Notes: generated from the sequence alone by a model not told the origin. A DNA stretch of 64,000 nucleotides from Siphonodentalium dalli (GCA_032622095.1 CP136061.1:135431587-135495586); one strand, 5' to 3'. Counted from the first letter of the stretch, positions 21,214 to 32,518 are shown. Numbers and translations are program-made.

Positions 21214-21305
21214 GCATCGGTAGCGCAGTAGGCAGCGCGTCAGTCTCATAATCACAAAATGACAGAGCAATCTGAAGGTCGTGAGTTCGATCCTCACTCG
21301 GGGCA
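21214..21305 (+). tRNA. tRNA-Met(CAT) C3A variant, unit 15
   Basis: Acceptor A3-G70 mismatch. Confidence 0.85.
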
Positions 21306-21534
21306 GAAATCTTTTGCCTGTGATTTTTAATGTTACCCTTCGGAGCAGATCCATTTTGACAGCCAAGTTGAAAGAAAAAGAAAACCATCAAAATGTTCTT
21401 TTCTGTCTGGATTTTGGTTGGCAGAAACAGCAAACAAGCTATGTGAAATATCAAACTCATAGAGATGGTGCCAAGAAGTTCACAGGTCAACTGTCGCTTC
21501 CATGTGAGCAAGCAAAATGCAAACAAAAAAGTAT

Positions 21535-21649
21535 AGTCAGAAGTGGGGTTCGAACCCACGCCCACATTCGTGGACCAGAACTCCCATAACCTCGAACGAG
21601 GAAGGCAGTACCTTGAGTCTGGCGCCTTAGACCACTCGGCCATCCTGAC
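21535..21649 (-). tRNA. tRNA-Leu(CAA) U73 variant, unit 15
   Basis: Discriminator T. Confidence 0.85.
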
Positions 21650-21905
21650 TTATGAAATGAAGACCAAAACTGTTGCAGTCCCGCGCGCACGTCACGTGGT
21701 TACAGCTGAAGAGCAAGTTCTCTGTAATTTCGGCATACTAATTAATATTCACGTATTTTGTCAACAGATTTGCTGAAACGTCGCACAAACTTTTAGTGAA
21801 CATGGATTCGGGTGACGTCACATGTAGTTTTTAGACCGATTTTTTGTTATAAGAAATTTTCAAATGCACGTTTTACAGTTTATAAGAGCTTATTCCAACA
21901 CCGAA

Positions 21906-21978
21906 GTTTCCGTAGTGTAGTGGTTATCACGCTCGCCTAACACGCGAGAGGTCCTGAGTTCGAGCCTCAGCGGAAACA
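21906..21978 (+). tRNA. tRNA-Val(AAC), unit 16
   Basis: Reference type; trailer lacks one base. Confidence 0.95.
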
Positions 21979-22207
21979 ACCGGAAAATTTTGCTGAGTTT
22001 TGCCTACAGACAAATAATGTTTCGTGTTGCCCGTGGCCAAAGTACTCACACTAAACTGAAACTTGATTGCCAAAATACATTTTTGTATGATTGAAAGCCC
22101 CTCAATTTACTGACCGTCGATCATTTTTGCTTGAGATGAAGAATAAAACACAAACACTTAAAATTGCGTTATTTGTCAAAAACAAAATTGATTCACCAAC
22201 TAAAATT

Positions 22208-22280
22208 TGTTCCCGCTGGGGCTCGAACCCAGGACCTCTCGCGTGTGAAGCGAGCGTGATAACCACTACACTACGGAAAC
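22208..22280 (-). tRNA. tRNA-Val(CAC), unit 16
   Basis: Reference type. Confidence 0.95.
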
Positions 22281-22537
22281 TTCGCATACTGTCACAATTT
22301 TAAATGCGCTCGGGATGATTCGACTAGATCAAAACTTACTTCGGTCTGAGAAAATGTTATGACGGTTAGATAGCTTCCTAATTCCCGCGCAGTACGGCCT
22401 GATCACGATGGACAAACTGAGGTTGCACAAATTAATGCCCCGGGCATAGCATCAATCAACACGAAGACAACATTTTGTTCAAAGTTATACCTGTACACTA
22501 TAATATAGTACCCAAACTGTTAGGAAAATCCCCATGT

Positions 22538-22629
22538 GCCTCGGTAGCGCAGTAGGCAGCGCGTCAGTCTCATAATCACAAAATGACAGAGCAATCTGAA
22601 GGTCGTGAGTTCGATCCTCACTCGGGGCA
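22538..22629 (+). tRNA. tRNA-Met(CAT) with intron, unit 16
   Basis: Reference type. Confidence 0.94.
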
Positions 22630-22858
22630 GAAATCTTTTGCCTGTGATTTTTAATGTTACCCTTCGGAGCAGATCCATTTTGACAGCCAAGTTGAAAGAA
22701 AAAGAAAACCATCAAAATGTTCTTTTCTGTCTGGATTTTGGTTGGCAGAAACAGCAAACAAGCTATGTGAAATATCAAACTCATAGAGATGGTGCCAAGA
22801 AGTTCACAGGTCAACTGTCGCTTCCATGTGAGCAAGCAAAATGCAAACAAAAAAGTAT

Positions 22859-22973
22859 AGTCAGAAGTGGGGTTCGAACCCACGCCCACATTCGTGGACC
22901 AGAACTCCCATAACCTCGAACGAGGAAGGCAGTACCTTGAGTCTGGCGCCTTAGACCACTCGGCCATCCTGAC
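22859..22973 (-). tRNA. tRNA-Leu(CAA) U73 variant, unit 16
   Basis: Discriminator T. Confidence 0.85.
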
Positions 22974-23229
22974 TTATGAAATGAAGACCAAAACTGTTGC
23001 AGTCCCGCGCGCACGTCACGTGGTTACAGCTGAAGAGCAAGTTCTCTGTAATTTCGGCATACTAATAAATATTCACGTATTTTGTCAACAGATTTGCTGA
23101 AACGTCGCACAAACTTTTAGTGAACATGGATTCGGGTGACGTCACATGTAGTTTTTAGACCGATTTTTTGTTATAATAAATTTTCAAATGCACGTTTTAC
23201 AGTTTATAAGAGCTTATTCCAACACCGAA

Positions 23230-23302
23230 GTTTCCGTAGTGTAGTGGTTATCACGCTCGCCTAACACGCGAGAGGTCCTGAGTTCGAGCCTCAGCGGAAA
23301 CA
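23230..23302 (+). tRNA. tRNA-Val(AAC), unit 17
   Basis: Reference type. Confidence 0.95.
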
Positions 23303-23532
23303 ACCGGAAAAGTTTTGCTGAGTTTTGCCTACAGACAAATAATGTTTCGTGTTGCCCGTGGCCAAAGTACTCACACTAAACTGAAACTTGATTGCCAAAA
23401 TACATTTTTGTATGATTGAAAGCCCCTCAATTTACTGACCGTCGATCATTTTTGATTGAGATGAAGAATAAAACACAAACACTTAAAATTGCGTTATTTG
23501 TCAAAAACAAAATTGATTCACCAACTAAAATT

Positions 23533-23605
23533 TGTTCCCGCTGGGGCTCGAACCCAGGACCTCTCGCGTGTGAAGCGAGCGTGATAACCACTACACTACG
23601 GAAAC
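23533..23605 (-). tRNA. tRNA-Val(CAC), unit 17
   Basis: Reference type. The upstream spacer carries CTAGTTC in place of CTAGATC, a marker shared with units 26 and 32. Confidence 0.95.
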
Positions 23606-23862
23606 TTCGCATACTGTCACAATTTTAAATGCGCTCGGGATGATTCGACTAGTTCAAAACTTACTTCGGTCTGAGAAAATGTTATGACGGTTAGATAGCT
23701 TCCTAATTCCCGCGCAGTACGGCCTGATCACGATGGACAAACTGAGGTTGCACAAATTAATGCCCCGGGCATAGCATCAATCAACATGAAGAAAACATTT
23801 TGTTCAAAGTTATACCTGTACACTATAATATAGTACCCAAACTGTTAGGAAAATCCCCATGT

Positions 23863-23954
23863 GCATCGGTAGCGCAGTAGGCAGCGCGTCAGTCTCATAA
23901 TCACAAAATGACAGAGCAATCTGAAGATCGTGAGTTCGATCCTCACTCGGGGCA
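23863..23954 (+). tRNA. tRNA-Met(CAT) C3A/G46A variant, unit 17
   Basis: Acceptor A3-G70 mismatch and A46. Confidence 0.82.
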
Positions 23955-24183
23955 GAAATCTTTTGCCTGTGATTTTTAATGTTACCCTTCGGAGCAGATC
24001 CATTTTGACAGCCAAGTTGAAAGAAAAAGAAAACCATCAAAATGTTCTTTTCTGTCTGGATTTTGGTTGGCAGAAACAGCAAACAAGCTATGTGAAATAT
24101 CAAACTCATAGAGATGGTGCCAAGAAGTTCACAGGTCAACTGTCGCTTCCATGTGAGCAAGCAAAATGCAAACAAAAAAGTAT

Positions 24184-24298
24184 AGTCAGAAGTGGGGTTC
24201 GAACCCACGCCCACATTCGTGGACCAGAACTCCCATAACCTCGAACGAGGAAGGCAGTACCTTGAGTCTGGCGCCTTAGACCACTCGGCCATCCTGAC
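24184..24298 (-). tRNA. tRNA-Leu(CAA) U73 variant, unit 17
   Basis: Discriminator T. Confidence 0.85.
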
Positions 24299-24554
24299 TT
24301 ATGAAATGAAGACCAAAACTGTTGCAGTCCCGCGCGCACGTCACGTGGTTACAGCTGAAGAGCAAGTTCTCTGTAATTTCGGCATACTAATTAATATTCA
24401 CGTATTTTGTCAACAGATTTGCTGAAACGTCGCACAAACTTTTAGTGAACATGGATTCGGGTGACGTCACATGTAGTTTTTAGACCGATTTTTTGTTATA
24501 AGAAATTTTCAAATGCACGTTTTACAGTTTATAAGAGCTTATTCCAACACCGAA

Positions 24555-24627
24555 GTTTCCGTAGTGTAGTGGTTATCACGCTCGCCTAACACGCGAGAGG
24601 TCCTGAGTTCGAGCCTCAGCGGAAACA
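24555..24627 (+). tRNA. tRNA-Val(AAC), unit 18
   Basis: Reference type. Confidence 0.95.
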
Positions 24628-24857
24628 ACCGGAAAAGTTTTGCTGAGTTTTGCATACAGACAAATAATGTTTCGTGTTGCCCGTGGCCAAAGTACTCACA
24701 CTAAACTGAAACTTGATTGCCAAAATACATTTTTGTATGATTGAAAGCCCCTCAATTTACTGACCGTCGATCATTTTTGCTTGAGATGAAGAATAAAACA
24801 CAAACACTTAAAATTGCGTTATTTGTCAAAAACAAAATTGATTCACCAACTAAAATT

Positions 24858-24930
24858 TGTTCCCGCTGGGGCTCGAACCCAGGACCTCTCGCGTGTGAAG
24901 CGAGCGTGATAACCACTACACTACGGAAAC
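24858..24930 (-). tRNA. tRNA-Val(CAC), unit 18
   Basis: Reference type. Confidence 0.95.
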
Positions 24931-25187
24931 TTCGCATACTGTCACAATTTTAAATGCGCTCGGGATGATTCGACTAGATCAAAACTTACTTCGGTCTGAG
25001 AAAATGTTATGACGGTTAGATAGCTTCCTAATTCCCGCTCAGTACGGCCTGATCACGATGGACAAACTGAGGTTGCACAAATTAATGCCCCGGGCATAGC
25101 ATCAATCAACACGAAGACAACATTTTGTTCAAAGTTATACCTGTACACTATAATATAGTACCCAAACTGTTAGGAAAATCCCCATGT

Positions 25188-25279
25188 GCCTCGGTAGCGC
25201 AGTAGGCAGCGCGTCAGTCTCATAATCACAAAATGACAGAGCAATCTGAAGGTCGTGAGTTCGATCCTCACTCGGGGCA
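25188..25279 (+). tRNA. tRNA-Met(CAT) with intron, unit 18
   Basis: Reference type. Confidence 0.94.
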
Positions 25280-25508
25280 GAAATCTTTTGCCTGTGATTT
25301 TTAATGTTACCCTTCGGAGCAGATCCATTTTGACAGCCAAGTTGAAAGAAAAAGAAAACCATCAAAATGTTCTTTTCTGTCTGGATTTTGGTTGGCAGAA
25401 ACAGCAAACAAGCTATGTGAAATATCAAACTCATAGAGATGGTGCCAAGAAGTTCACAGGTCAACTGTCGCTTCCATGTGAGCAAGCAAAATGCAAACAA
25501 AAAAGTAT

Positions 25509-25623
25509 AGTCAGAAGTGGGGTTCGAACCCACGCCCACATTCGTGGACCAGAACTCCCATAACCTCGAACGAGGAAGGCAGTACCTTGAGTCTGGCGCC
25601 TTAGACCACTCGGCCATCCTGAC
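25509..25623 (-). tRNA. tRNA-Leu(CAA) U73 variant, unit 18
   Basis: Discriminator T. Confidence 0.85.
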
Positions 25624-25879
25624 TTATGAAATGAAGACCAAAACTGTTGCAGTCCCGCGCGCACGTCACGTGGTTACAGCTGAAGAGCAAGTTCTCTGTA
25701 ATTTCGGCATACTAATAAATATTCACGTATTTTGTCAACAGATTTGCTGAAACGTCGCACAAACTTTTAGTGAACATGGATTCGGGTGACGTCACATGTA
25801 GTTTTTAGACCGATTTTTTGTTATAATAAATTTTCAAATGCACGTTTTACAGTTTATAAGAGCTTATTCCAACACCGAA

Positions 25880-25952
25880 GTTTCCGTAGTGTAGTGGTTA
25901 TCACGCTCGCCTAACACGCGAGACGTCCTGAGTTCGAGCCTCAGCGGAAACA
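25880..25952 (+). tRNA. tRNA-Val(AAC) G45C variant, unit 19
   Basis: Variable-loop G45 is C. Confidence 0.9.
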
Positions 25953-26182
25953 ACCGGAAAAGTTTTGCTGAGTTTTGCCTACAGACAAATAATGTTTCGT
26001 GTTGCCCGTGGCCAAAGTACTCACACTAAACTGAAACTTGATTGCCAAAATACATTTTTGTATGATTGAAAGCCCCTCAATTTACTGACCGTCGATCATT
26101 TTTGATTGAGATGAAGAATAAAACACAAACACTTAAAATTGCGTTATTTGTCAAAAACAAAATTGATTCACCAACTAAAATT

Positions 26183-26255
26183 TGTTCCCGCTGGGGCTCG
26201 AACCCAGGACCTCTCGCGTGTGAAGCGAGCGTGATAACCACTACACTACGGAAAC
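26183..26255 (-). tRNA. tRNA-Val(CAC), unit 19
   Basis: Reference type. Confidence 0.95.
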
Positions 26256-26512
26256 TTCGCATACTGTCACAATTTTAAATGCGCTCGGGATGATTCGACT
26301 AGATCAAAACTTACTTCGGTCTGAGAAAATGTTATGACGGTTAGATAGCTTCCTAATTCCCGCTCAGTACGGCCTGATCACGATGGACAAACTGAGGTTG
26401 CACAAATTAATGCCCCGGGCATAGCATCAATCAACACGAAGACAACATTTTGTTCAAAGTTATACCTGTACACTATAATATAGTACCCAAACTGTTAGGA
26501 AAATCCCCATGT

Positions 26513-26604
26513 GCCTCGGTAGCGCAGTAGGCAGCGCGTCAGTCTCATAATCACAAAATGACAGAGCAATCTGAAGGTCGTGAGTTCGATCCTCACTCGG
26601 GGCA
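26513..26604 (+). tRNA. tRNA-Met(CAT) with intron, unit 19
   Basis: Reference type. Confidence 0.94.
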
Positions 26605-26833
26605 GAAATCTTTTGCCTGTGATTTTTAATGTTACCCTTCGGAGCAGATCCATTTTGACAGCCAAGTTGAAAGAAAAAGAAAACCATCAAAATGTTCTTT
26701 TCTGTCTGGATTTTGGTTGGCAGAAACAGCAAACAAGCTATGTGAAATATCAAACTCATAGAGATGGTGCCAAGAAGTTCACAGGTCAACTGTCGCTTCC
26801 ACGTGAGCAAGCAAAATGCAAACAAAAAAGTAT

Positions 26834-26927
26834 AGTCAGAAGTGGGGTTCGAACCCACGCCCACATTCGTGGACCAGAACTCCCATAACCTCGAACGAGG
26901 AAGGCAGTACCTTGAGTCTGGCGCCTT
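26834..26927 (-). pseudogene. tRNA-Leu(CAA) 3' part, split by retroposon, unit 19
   Basis: Holds the intron, variable arm, T arm with box B, and discriminator T. It ends at the left copy of the 14-bp target duplication; the D arm is 2 kb away at 28944-28978. Confidence 0.92.
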
Positions 26928-26967
26928 TTTTTTTTTTTTTTTTTCTTTTTTTTTTTTCTTTTCGACT

Positions 26968-27010
26968 CAGTTCTGGTTTTCGGGCTCACGGGACCACAAA
27001 CCAGAAACTG
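26968..27010 (-). other. Terminal stem-loop of retroposon 3' end, copy 1
   Basis: CAGTTCTGGTTT and AAACCAGAAACTG form an imperfect inverted repeat (about 12 bp with one bulge) around a GC-rich loop, placed directly before the A-rich tail. Many LINE reverse transcriptases recognise a 3' stem-loop. The same hairpin is present in copies 2 and 3. Confidence 0.55.
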
Positions 27011-27485
27011 AACTATTTTCTGGTGTAAGACGCATTAATTGTGTGGTCTGCGAGTATGCGAATAACCGGTTCATCACTGTCGAAATGGGGATAACTTTAT
27101 TGAAAAGAAAATACAATACAAAATTATTACAAAAAACAAAACGAGATCTAGTAAGAGAGCAAGATATTGAGAAAAAGAACATCATATAAGAAGAGAAAGA
27201 GAAGTCAGAAAAAATTAGAAGCATGCAGCAAAGGGCAACAAGATAAAGATAATCATCAGTATCAGAGCTAAAGTGAAGAAGGAAGCAGCAAGAAGGTAAG
27301 TACAATTAAAGGTTTGTAAACTCAATAATAAATTACCATAGTCTTTCTATGAAAAGCAAAATTCTATGTATTTACAAATTATCGTGCTCGTAACACGAAT
27401 TGGAAACAAAAATAAACTTGTATTAAATTGATCTGCACACGCCAATTAACTGATCAAAGATACGAAAATTTTGCGAAATAAGTCT

Positions 27486-27530
27486 AATAATAATAAAAAA
27501 AAAATAAAAAATAAAAAAAAATAAAAATAT
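27486..27530. repeat. AT-rich simple sequence in retroposon 3' UTR
   Basis: A-runs broken by single T (AATAA and A8-T units). It is repeated at about 42767-42810 and 52740-52785 in the other two copies. Confidence 0.7.
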
Positions 27531-27658
27531 ATGATTCAAAATGAAAACATTTTTTTTTATCTAGGCAATATGTGTTTATATCCGAAATCTAGCTCAAAAT
27601 TCAATGAACATAGCAACGGTCGTTATACTCAATGTTCAGGATGTGGAACTTTAAAAAC

Positions 27659-28753
27659 TCATCCAACCTGCATGTCGTCTGGATCGATCATCTGAAGTCC
27701 CGGTTGCCGCTCATACCAATACATAAACGAACAAGTAAGTTTTGACAACCTCTCTCCCATAACTGCACGCTTCAGTGTGTGCACATATTTCCTATATAAA
27801 CCTCCCGGGTCATAATCAGCATACTTTTAATCCTGTTTCAACAAGATCGACATCGGCGTCCGGTCTACACCGTCAAATTTCTCAGCTCGATAACATTTGG
27901 GAATTGTTTCAACATGCATTCTGTCGACCTTGACATCAAATGGTGTCAGATAGTACTTTTCGTGCGCCGAGTCATCTTTCTTTACAGAATTATTGGTTCT
28001 GGGTTTCTCAATTGTACTGTCTTGTTTGGATTTCACATCTCGAACACTTTCCTTCTCTATCGGCTTTGCAATTTCAATAGCATCGGTCTGAGTAGATGCT
28101 TCGTGTACGTCATGTGCGGATGAAATACCATCTGTTTGCGTATAAATATCCACTGGTTTCACACCAGTTTGCGTCGAAATATCCACTGGTCTCACTGGAA
28201 TTTTTTTTTGAGTACATGAACTTATTTTGTGGTTTGGAGACAGACATCTCACACAAACATGCGGGCGGCCAAGCATGGTGATTATAGCATGACCATTTTC
28301 GAAGTTAATCACATAAGGCACCTCATTGAAATCAGCGACAACAATGATTAGTTCGCGAACACCATCTCGGATAAACACACCGTCACACTCTATACCCATA
28401 TAGCGATGATTGACAAGTCTCCCGAAAGAAGAACAAAACGACGCTACTTCCTCAGGAGACACACGATATAGTAAACCATGCACACGCACTGATGCGATCA
28501 CTGAATTGGGCTCAAATAAACACAGCGTTGATCCGTCTGCACTAAATGGCGATAAACCAACAGCATTAATCATCGCGTCACGGTCTCTAAACACAACTGT
28601 CCAGTCGTTCTGTTGGCCTCTGCACACCGCTTCGACATCGCTCAGATTAACACAATGGCCGACCAGCTTTAACACGGTACGATGATCACGTCCACCAGGA
28701 CCGCTGACAATCAGCCTGGCACTTCTCTCAATAATTTCATCCACGCAGCCCAT
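27659..28753 (-). pseudogene. Gag/ZCCHC3-like zinc-knuckle ORF with premature stop, retroposon copy 1
   Basis: Same frame as 42938-44032, read leftward from ATG at 28753. A single G to T change makes codon 309 (Glu) a TAA stop at 27827-27829, removing 56 C-terminal residues. Ser272 is also Phe in this copy. The N-terminal Gag-like region, the CCHC knuckle and all three TQT motifs remain. Copies 2 and 3 are intact, so the stop arose after the block duplication or is private to this copy. Confidence 0.85.
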
Positions 28754-28909
28754 TTCGGATCAAATAATATTTCACGTATCTTGAATATAAACTATCCAAC
28801 AATCATACGTCGAATTTAGGGCCAGATGACCCTCACAAATACAATAAATCACCGGATTTTCATAGACACAAATCAAACACGACCTCCGTCATCAACAGCT
28901 ATACCGGAA

Positions 28910-28943
28910 GGTTTCCTGTTTTACGAGACCAGTGCTCTAACCC
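28910..28943 (-). other. tRNA-Thr(CGT)-like fragment at retroposon 5' end
   Basis: On the minus strand the element begins GGGTTAGAGCACTGGTCTCG followed by TAAAACAGGAAACC. This resembles a tRNA from the D-loop through the anticodon arm (loop CTCGTAA, anticodon CGT) into the variable region, with one mismatch in the anticodon stem. It stops before any T arm. Also present in copies 2 and 3. Confidence 0.5.
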
Positions 28944-28978
28944 GAGTCTGGCGCCTTAGACCACTCGGCCATCCTGAC
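28944..28978 (-). pseudogene. tRNA-Leu(CAA) 5' part, split by retroposon, unit 19
   Basis: Acceptor 5' strand, D arm and box A are followed by the right target duplication and then the retroposon 5' end. Pol III initiation from the half gene is conceivable but box B is missing. Confidence 0.9.
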
Positions 28979-29234
28979 TTATGAAATGAAGACCAAAACT
29001 GTTGCAGTCCCGCGCGCACGTCACGTGGTTACAGCTGAAGAGCAAGTTCTCTGTAATTTCGGCATACTAATAAATATTCACGTATTTTGTCAACAGATTT
29101 GCTGAAACGTCGCACAAACTTTTAGTGAACATGGATTCGGGTGACGTCACATGTAGTTATTAGACCGATTTTTTGTTATAATAAATTTTCAAATGCACGT
29201 TTTACAGTTTATAAGAGCTTATTCCAACACCGAA

Positions 29235-29307
29235 GTTTCCGTAGTGTAGTGGTTATCACGCTCGCCTAACACGCGAGACGTCCTGAGTTCGAGCCTCAGC
29301 GGAAACA
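29235..29307 (+). tRNA. tRNA-Val(AAC) G45C variant, unit 20
   Basis: Variable-loop G45 is C. Confidence 0.9.
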
Positions 29308-29538
29308 ACCGGAAAACTTTTGCTGAGTTTTGCCTACAGACAAATAATGTTTCGTGTTGCCCGTGGCCAAAGTACTCACACTAAACTGAAACTTGATTGC
29401 CAAAATACATTTTTGTATGATTGAAAGCCCCTCAATTTACTGACCGTCGATCATTTTTGATTGAGATGAAGAATAAAACACAAACACTTAAAATTGCGTT
29501 ATTTGTCCAAAAACAAAATTGATTCACCAACTAAAATT

Positions 29539-29611
29539 TGTTCCCGCTGGGGCTCGAACCCAGGACCTCTCGCGTGTGAAGCGAGCGTGATAACCACTAC
29601 ACTACGGAAAC
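29539..29611 (-). tRNA. tRNA-Val(CAC), unit 20
   Basis: Reference type. The Val-Val spacer has one extra C, as in units 30 and 36. Confidence 0.95.
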
Positions 29612-29868
29612 TTCGCATACTGTCACAATTTTAAATGCGCTCGGGATGATTCGACTAGATCAAAACTTACTTCGGTCTGAGAAAATGTTATGACGGTTAG
29701 ATAGCTTCCTAATTCCCGCGCAGTACGGCCTGATCACGATGGACAAACTGAGGTTGCACAAATTAATGCCCCGGGCATAGCATCAATCAACATGAAGAAA
29801 ACATTTTGTTCAAAGTTATACCTGTACACTATAATATAGTACCCAAACTGTTAGGAAAATTCCCATGT

Positions 29869-29960
29869 GCATCGGTAGCGCAGTAGGCAGCGCGTCAGTC
29901 TCATAATCACAAAATGACAGAGCAATCTGAAGGTCGTGAGTTCGATCCTCACTCGGGGCA
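29869..29960 (+). tRNA. tRNA-Met(CAT) C3A variant, unit 20
   Basis: Acceptor A3-G70 mismatch. Confidence 0.85.
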
Positions 29961-30189
29961 GAAATCTTTTGCCTGTGATTTTTAATGTTACCCTTCGGAG
30001 CAGATCCATTTTGACAGCCAAGTTGAAAGAAAAAGAAAACCATCAAAATGTTCTTTTCTGTCTGGATTTTGGTTGGCAGAAACAGCAAACAAGCTATGTG
30101 AAATATCAAACTCATAGAGATGGTGCCAAGAAGTTCACAGGTCAACTGTCGCTTCCATGTGAGCAAGCAAAATGCAAACACAAAAGTAT

Positions 30190-30304
30190 AGTCAGAAGTG
30201 GGGTTCGAACCCACGCCCACATTCGTGGACCAGAACTCCCATAACCTCGAACGAGGAAGGCAGTACCTTGAGTCTGGCGCCTTAGACCACTCGGCCATCC
30301 TGAC
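30190..30304 (-). tRNA. tRNA-Leu(CAA) U73 variant, unit 20
   Basis: Discriminator T. The T6 terminator is interrupted (AAACACAAAA on the plus strand), as in unit 30. Confidence 0.85.
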
Positions 30305-30560
30305 TTATGAAATGAAGACCAAAACTGTTGCAGTCCCGCGCGCACGTCACGTGGTTACAGCTGAAGAGCAAGTTCTCTGTAATTTCGGCATACTAATTAA
30401 TATTCACGTATTTTGTCAACAGATTTGCTGAAACGTCGCACAAACTTTTAGTGAACATGGATTCGGGTGACGTCACATGTAGTTTTTAGACCGATTTTTT
30501 GTTATAAGAAATTTTCAAATGCACGTTTTACAGTTTATAAGAGCTTATTCCAACACCGAA

Positions 30561-30633
30561 GTTTCCGTAGAATAGTGGTTATCACGCTCGCCTAACACGC
30601 GAGAGGTCCTGAGTTCGAGCCTCAGCGGAAACA
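30561..30633 (+). tRNA. tRNA-Val(AAC) with damaged box A, unit 21
   Basis: T11 and G12 are both A, breaking two D-stem pairs and the box A consensus. Probably weakly transcribed or inactive. Shared with unit 31. Confidence 0.75.
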
Positions 30634-30863
30634 ACCGGAACAGTTTTGCTGAGTTTTGCCTACAGACAAATAATGTTTCGTGTTGCCCGTGGCCAAAGTA
30701 CTCACACTAAACTGAAACTTGATTGCCAAAATACATTTTTGTATGATTGAAAGCCCCTCAATTTACTGACCGTCGATCATTTTTGCTTGAGATGAAGAAT
30801 AAAACACAAACACTTAAAATTGCGTTATTTGTCAAAAACAAAATTGATTCACCAACTAAAATT

Positions 30864-30936
30864 TGTTCCCGCTGGGGCTCGAACCCAGGACCTCTCGCGT
30901 GTGAAGCGAGCGTGATAACCACTACACTACGGAAAC
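30864..30936 (-). tRNA. tRNA-Val(CAC), unit 21
   Basis: Reference type. Confidence 0.95.
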
Positions 30937-31193
30937 TTCGCATACTGTCACAATTTTAAATGCGCTCGGGATGATTCGACTAGATCAAAACTTACTTCGG
31001 TCTGAGAAAATGTTATGACGGTTAGATAGCTTCCTAATTCCCGCGCAGTACGGCCTGATCACGATGGACAAACTGAGGTTGCACAAATTAATGCCCCGGG
31101 CATAGCATCAATCAACACGAAGACAACATTTTGTTCAAAGTTATACCTGTACACTATAATATAGTACCCAAACTGTTAGGAAAATCCCCATGT

Positions 31194-31285
31194 GCCTCGG
31201 TAGCGCAGTAGGCAGCGCGTCAGTCTCATAATCACAAAATGACAGAGCAATCTGAAGGTCGTGAGTTCGATCCTCACTCGGGGCA
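31194..31285 (+). tRNA. tRNA-Met(CAT) with intron, unit 21
   Basis: Reference type. Confidence 0.94.
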
Positions 31286-31514
31286 GAAATCTTTTGCCTG
31301 TGATTTTTAATGTTACCCTTCGGAGCAGATCCATTTTGACAGCCAAGTTGAAAGAAAAAGAAAACCATCAAAATGTTCTTTTCTGTCTGGATTTTGGTTG
31401 GCAGAAACAGCAAACAAGCTATGTGAAATATCAAACTCATAGAGATGGTGCCAAGAAGTTCACAGGTCAACTGTCGCTTCCATGTGAGCAAGCAAAATGC
31501 AAACAAAAAAGTAT

Positions 31515-31629
31515 AGTCAGAAGTGGGGTTCGAACCCACGCCCACATTCGTGGACCAGAACTCCCATAACCTCGAACGAGGAAGGCAGTACCTTGAGTCT
31601 GGCGCCTTAGACCACTCGGCCATCCTGAC
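31515..31629 (-). tRNA. tRNA-Leu(CAA) U73 variant, unit 21
   Basis: Discriminator T. Confidence 0.85.
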
Positions 31630-31885
31630 TTATGAAATGAAGACCAAAACTGTTGCAGTCCCGCGCGCACGTCACGTGGTTACAGCTGAAGAGCAAGTTC
31701 TCTGTAATTTCGGCATACTAATAAATATTCACGTATTTTGTCAACAGATTTGCTGAAACGTCGCACAAACTTTTAGTGAACATGGATTCGGGTGACGTCA
31801 CATGTAGTTTTTAGACCGATTTTTTGTTATAATAAATTTTCAAATGCACGTTTTACAGTTTATAAGAGCTTATTCCAACACCGAA

Positions 31886-31958
31886 GTTTCCGTAGTGTAG
31901 TGGTTATCACGCTCGCCTAACACGCGAGAGGTCCTGAGTTCGAGCCTCAGCGGAAACA
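31886..31958 (+). tRNA. tRNA-Val(AAC), unit 22
   Basis: Reference type. Confidence 0.95.
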
Positions 31959-32188
31959 ACCGGAAAAGTTTTGCTGAGTTTTGCCTACAGACAAATAATG
32001 TTTCGTGTTGCCCGTGGCCAAAGTACTCACACTAAACTGAAACTTGATTGCCAAAATACATTTTTGTATGATTGAAAGCCCCTCAATTTACTGACCGTCG
32101 ATCATTTTTGATTGAGATGAAGAATAAAACACAAACACTTAAAATTGCGTTATTTGTCAAAAACAAAATTGATTCACCAACTAAAATT

Positions 32189-32261
32189 TGTTCCCGCTGG
32201 GGCTCGAACCCAGGACCTCTCGCGTGTGAAGCGAGCGTGATAACCACTACACTACGGAAAC
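32189..32261 (-). tRNA. tRNA-Val(CAC), unit 22
   Basis: Reference type. Confidence 0.95.
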
Positions 32262-32518
32262 TTCGCATACTGTCACAATTTTAAATGCGCTCGGGATGAT
32301 TCGACTAGATCAAAACTTACTTCGGTCTGAGAAAATGTTATGACGGTTAGATAGCTTCCTAATTCCCGCGCAGTACGGCCTGATCACGATGGACAAACTG
32401 AGGTTGCACAAATTAATGCCCCGGGCATAGCATCAATCAACACGAAGACAACATTTTGTTCAAAGTTATACCTGTACACTATAATATAGTACCCAAACTG
32501 TTAGGAAAATCCCCATGT

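Larger units (their letters stand above)
26928..28943 (-). mobile_element. Gag-only non-LTR-type retroposon, copy 1 (ORF broken)
   Basis: A 2016-bp insert in the D arm/anticodon stem of a Leu gene, flanked by GAGTCTGGCGCCTT at 26914-26927 and 28944-28957. On the minus strand the order is: a 5' region starting like part of tRNA-Thr, a leader of about 190 nt, a single Gag/ZCCHC3-like frame, about 730 nt of AT-rich 3' UTR, a stem-loop, and an A-rich tail (poly-T on the plus strand from 26928). Tail plus target duplication indicate target-primed reverse transcription. No reverse transcriptase or endonuclease is encoded, so it is a non-autonomous element, a 3'-deleted LINE, or a retrocopy of a Gag-like gene. 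It has the same orientation as the Leu gene it interrupts. Confidence 0.87.

Noticed and set aside
26842-27189. Plus-strand 115-aa frame with a long Phe run
   Set aside because: The Phe run is the retroposon's poly-T tract; the frame joins a Leu tRNA gene to the element by chance.
27965-28281. Plus-strand frames inside the retroposon
   Set aside because: Antisense shadows of the Gag-like frame.
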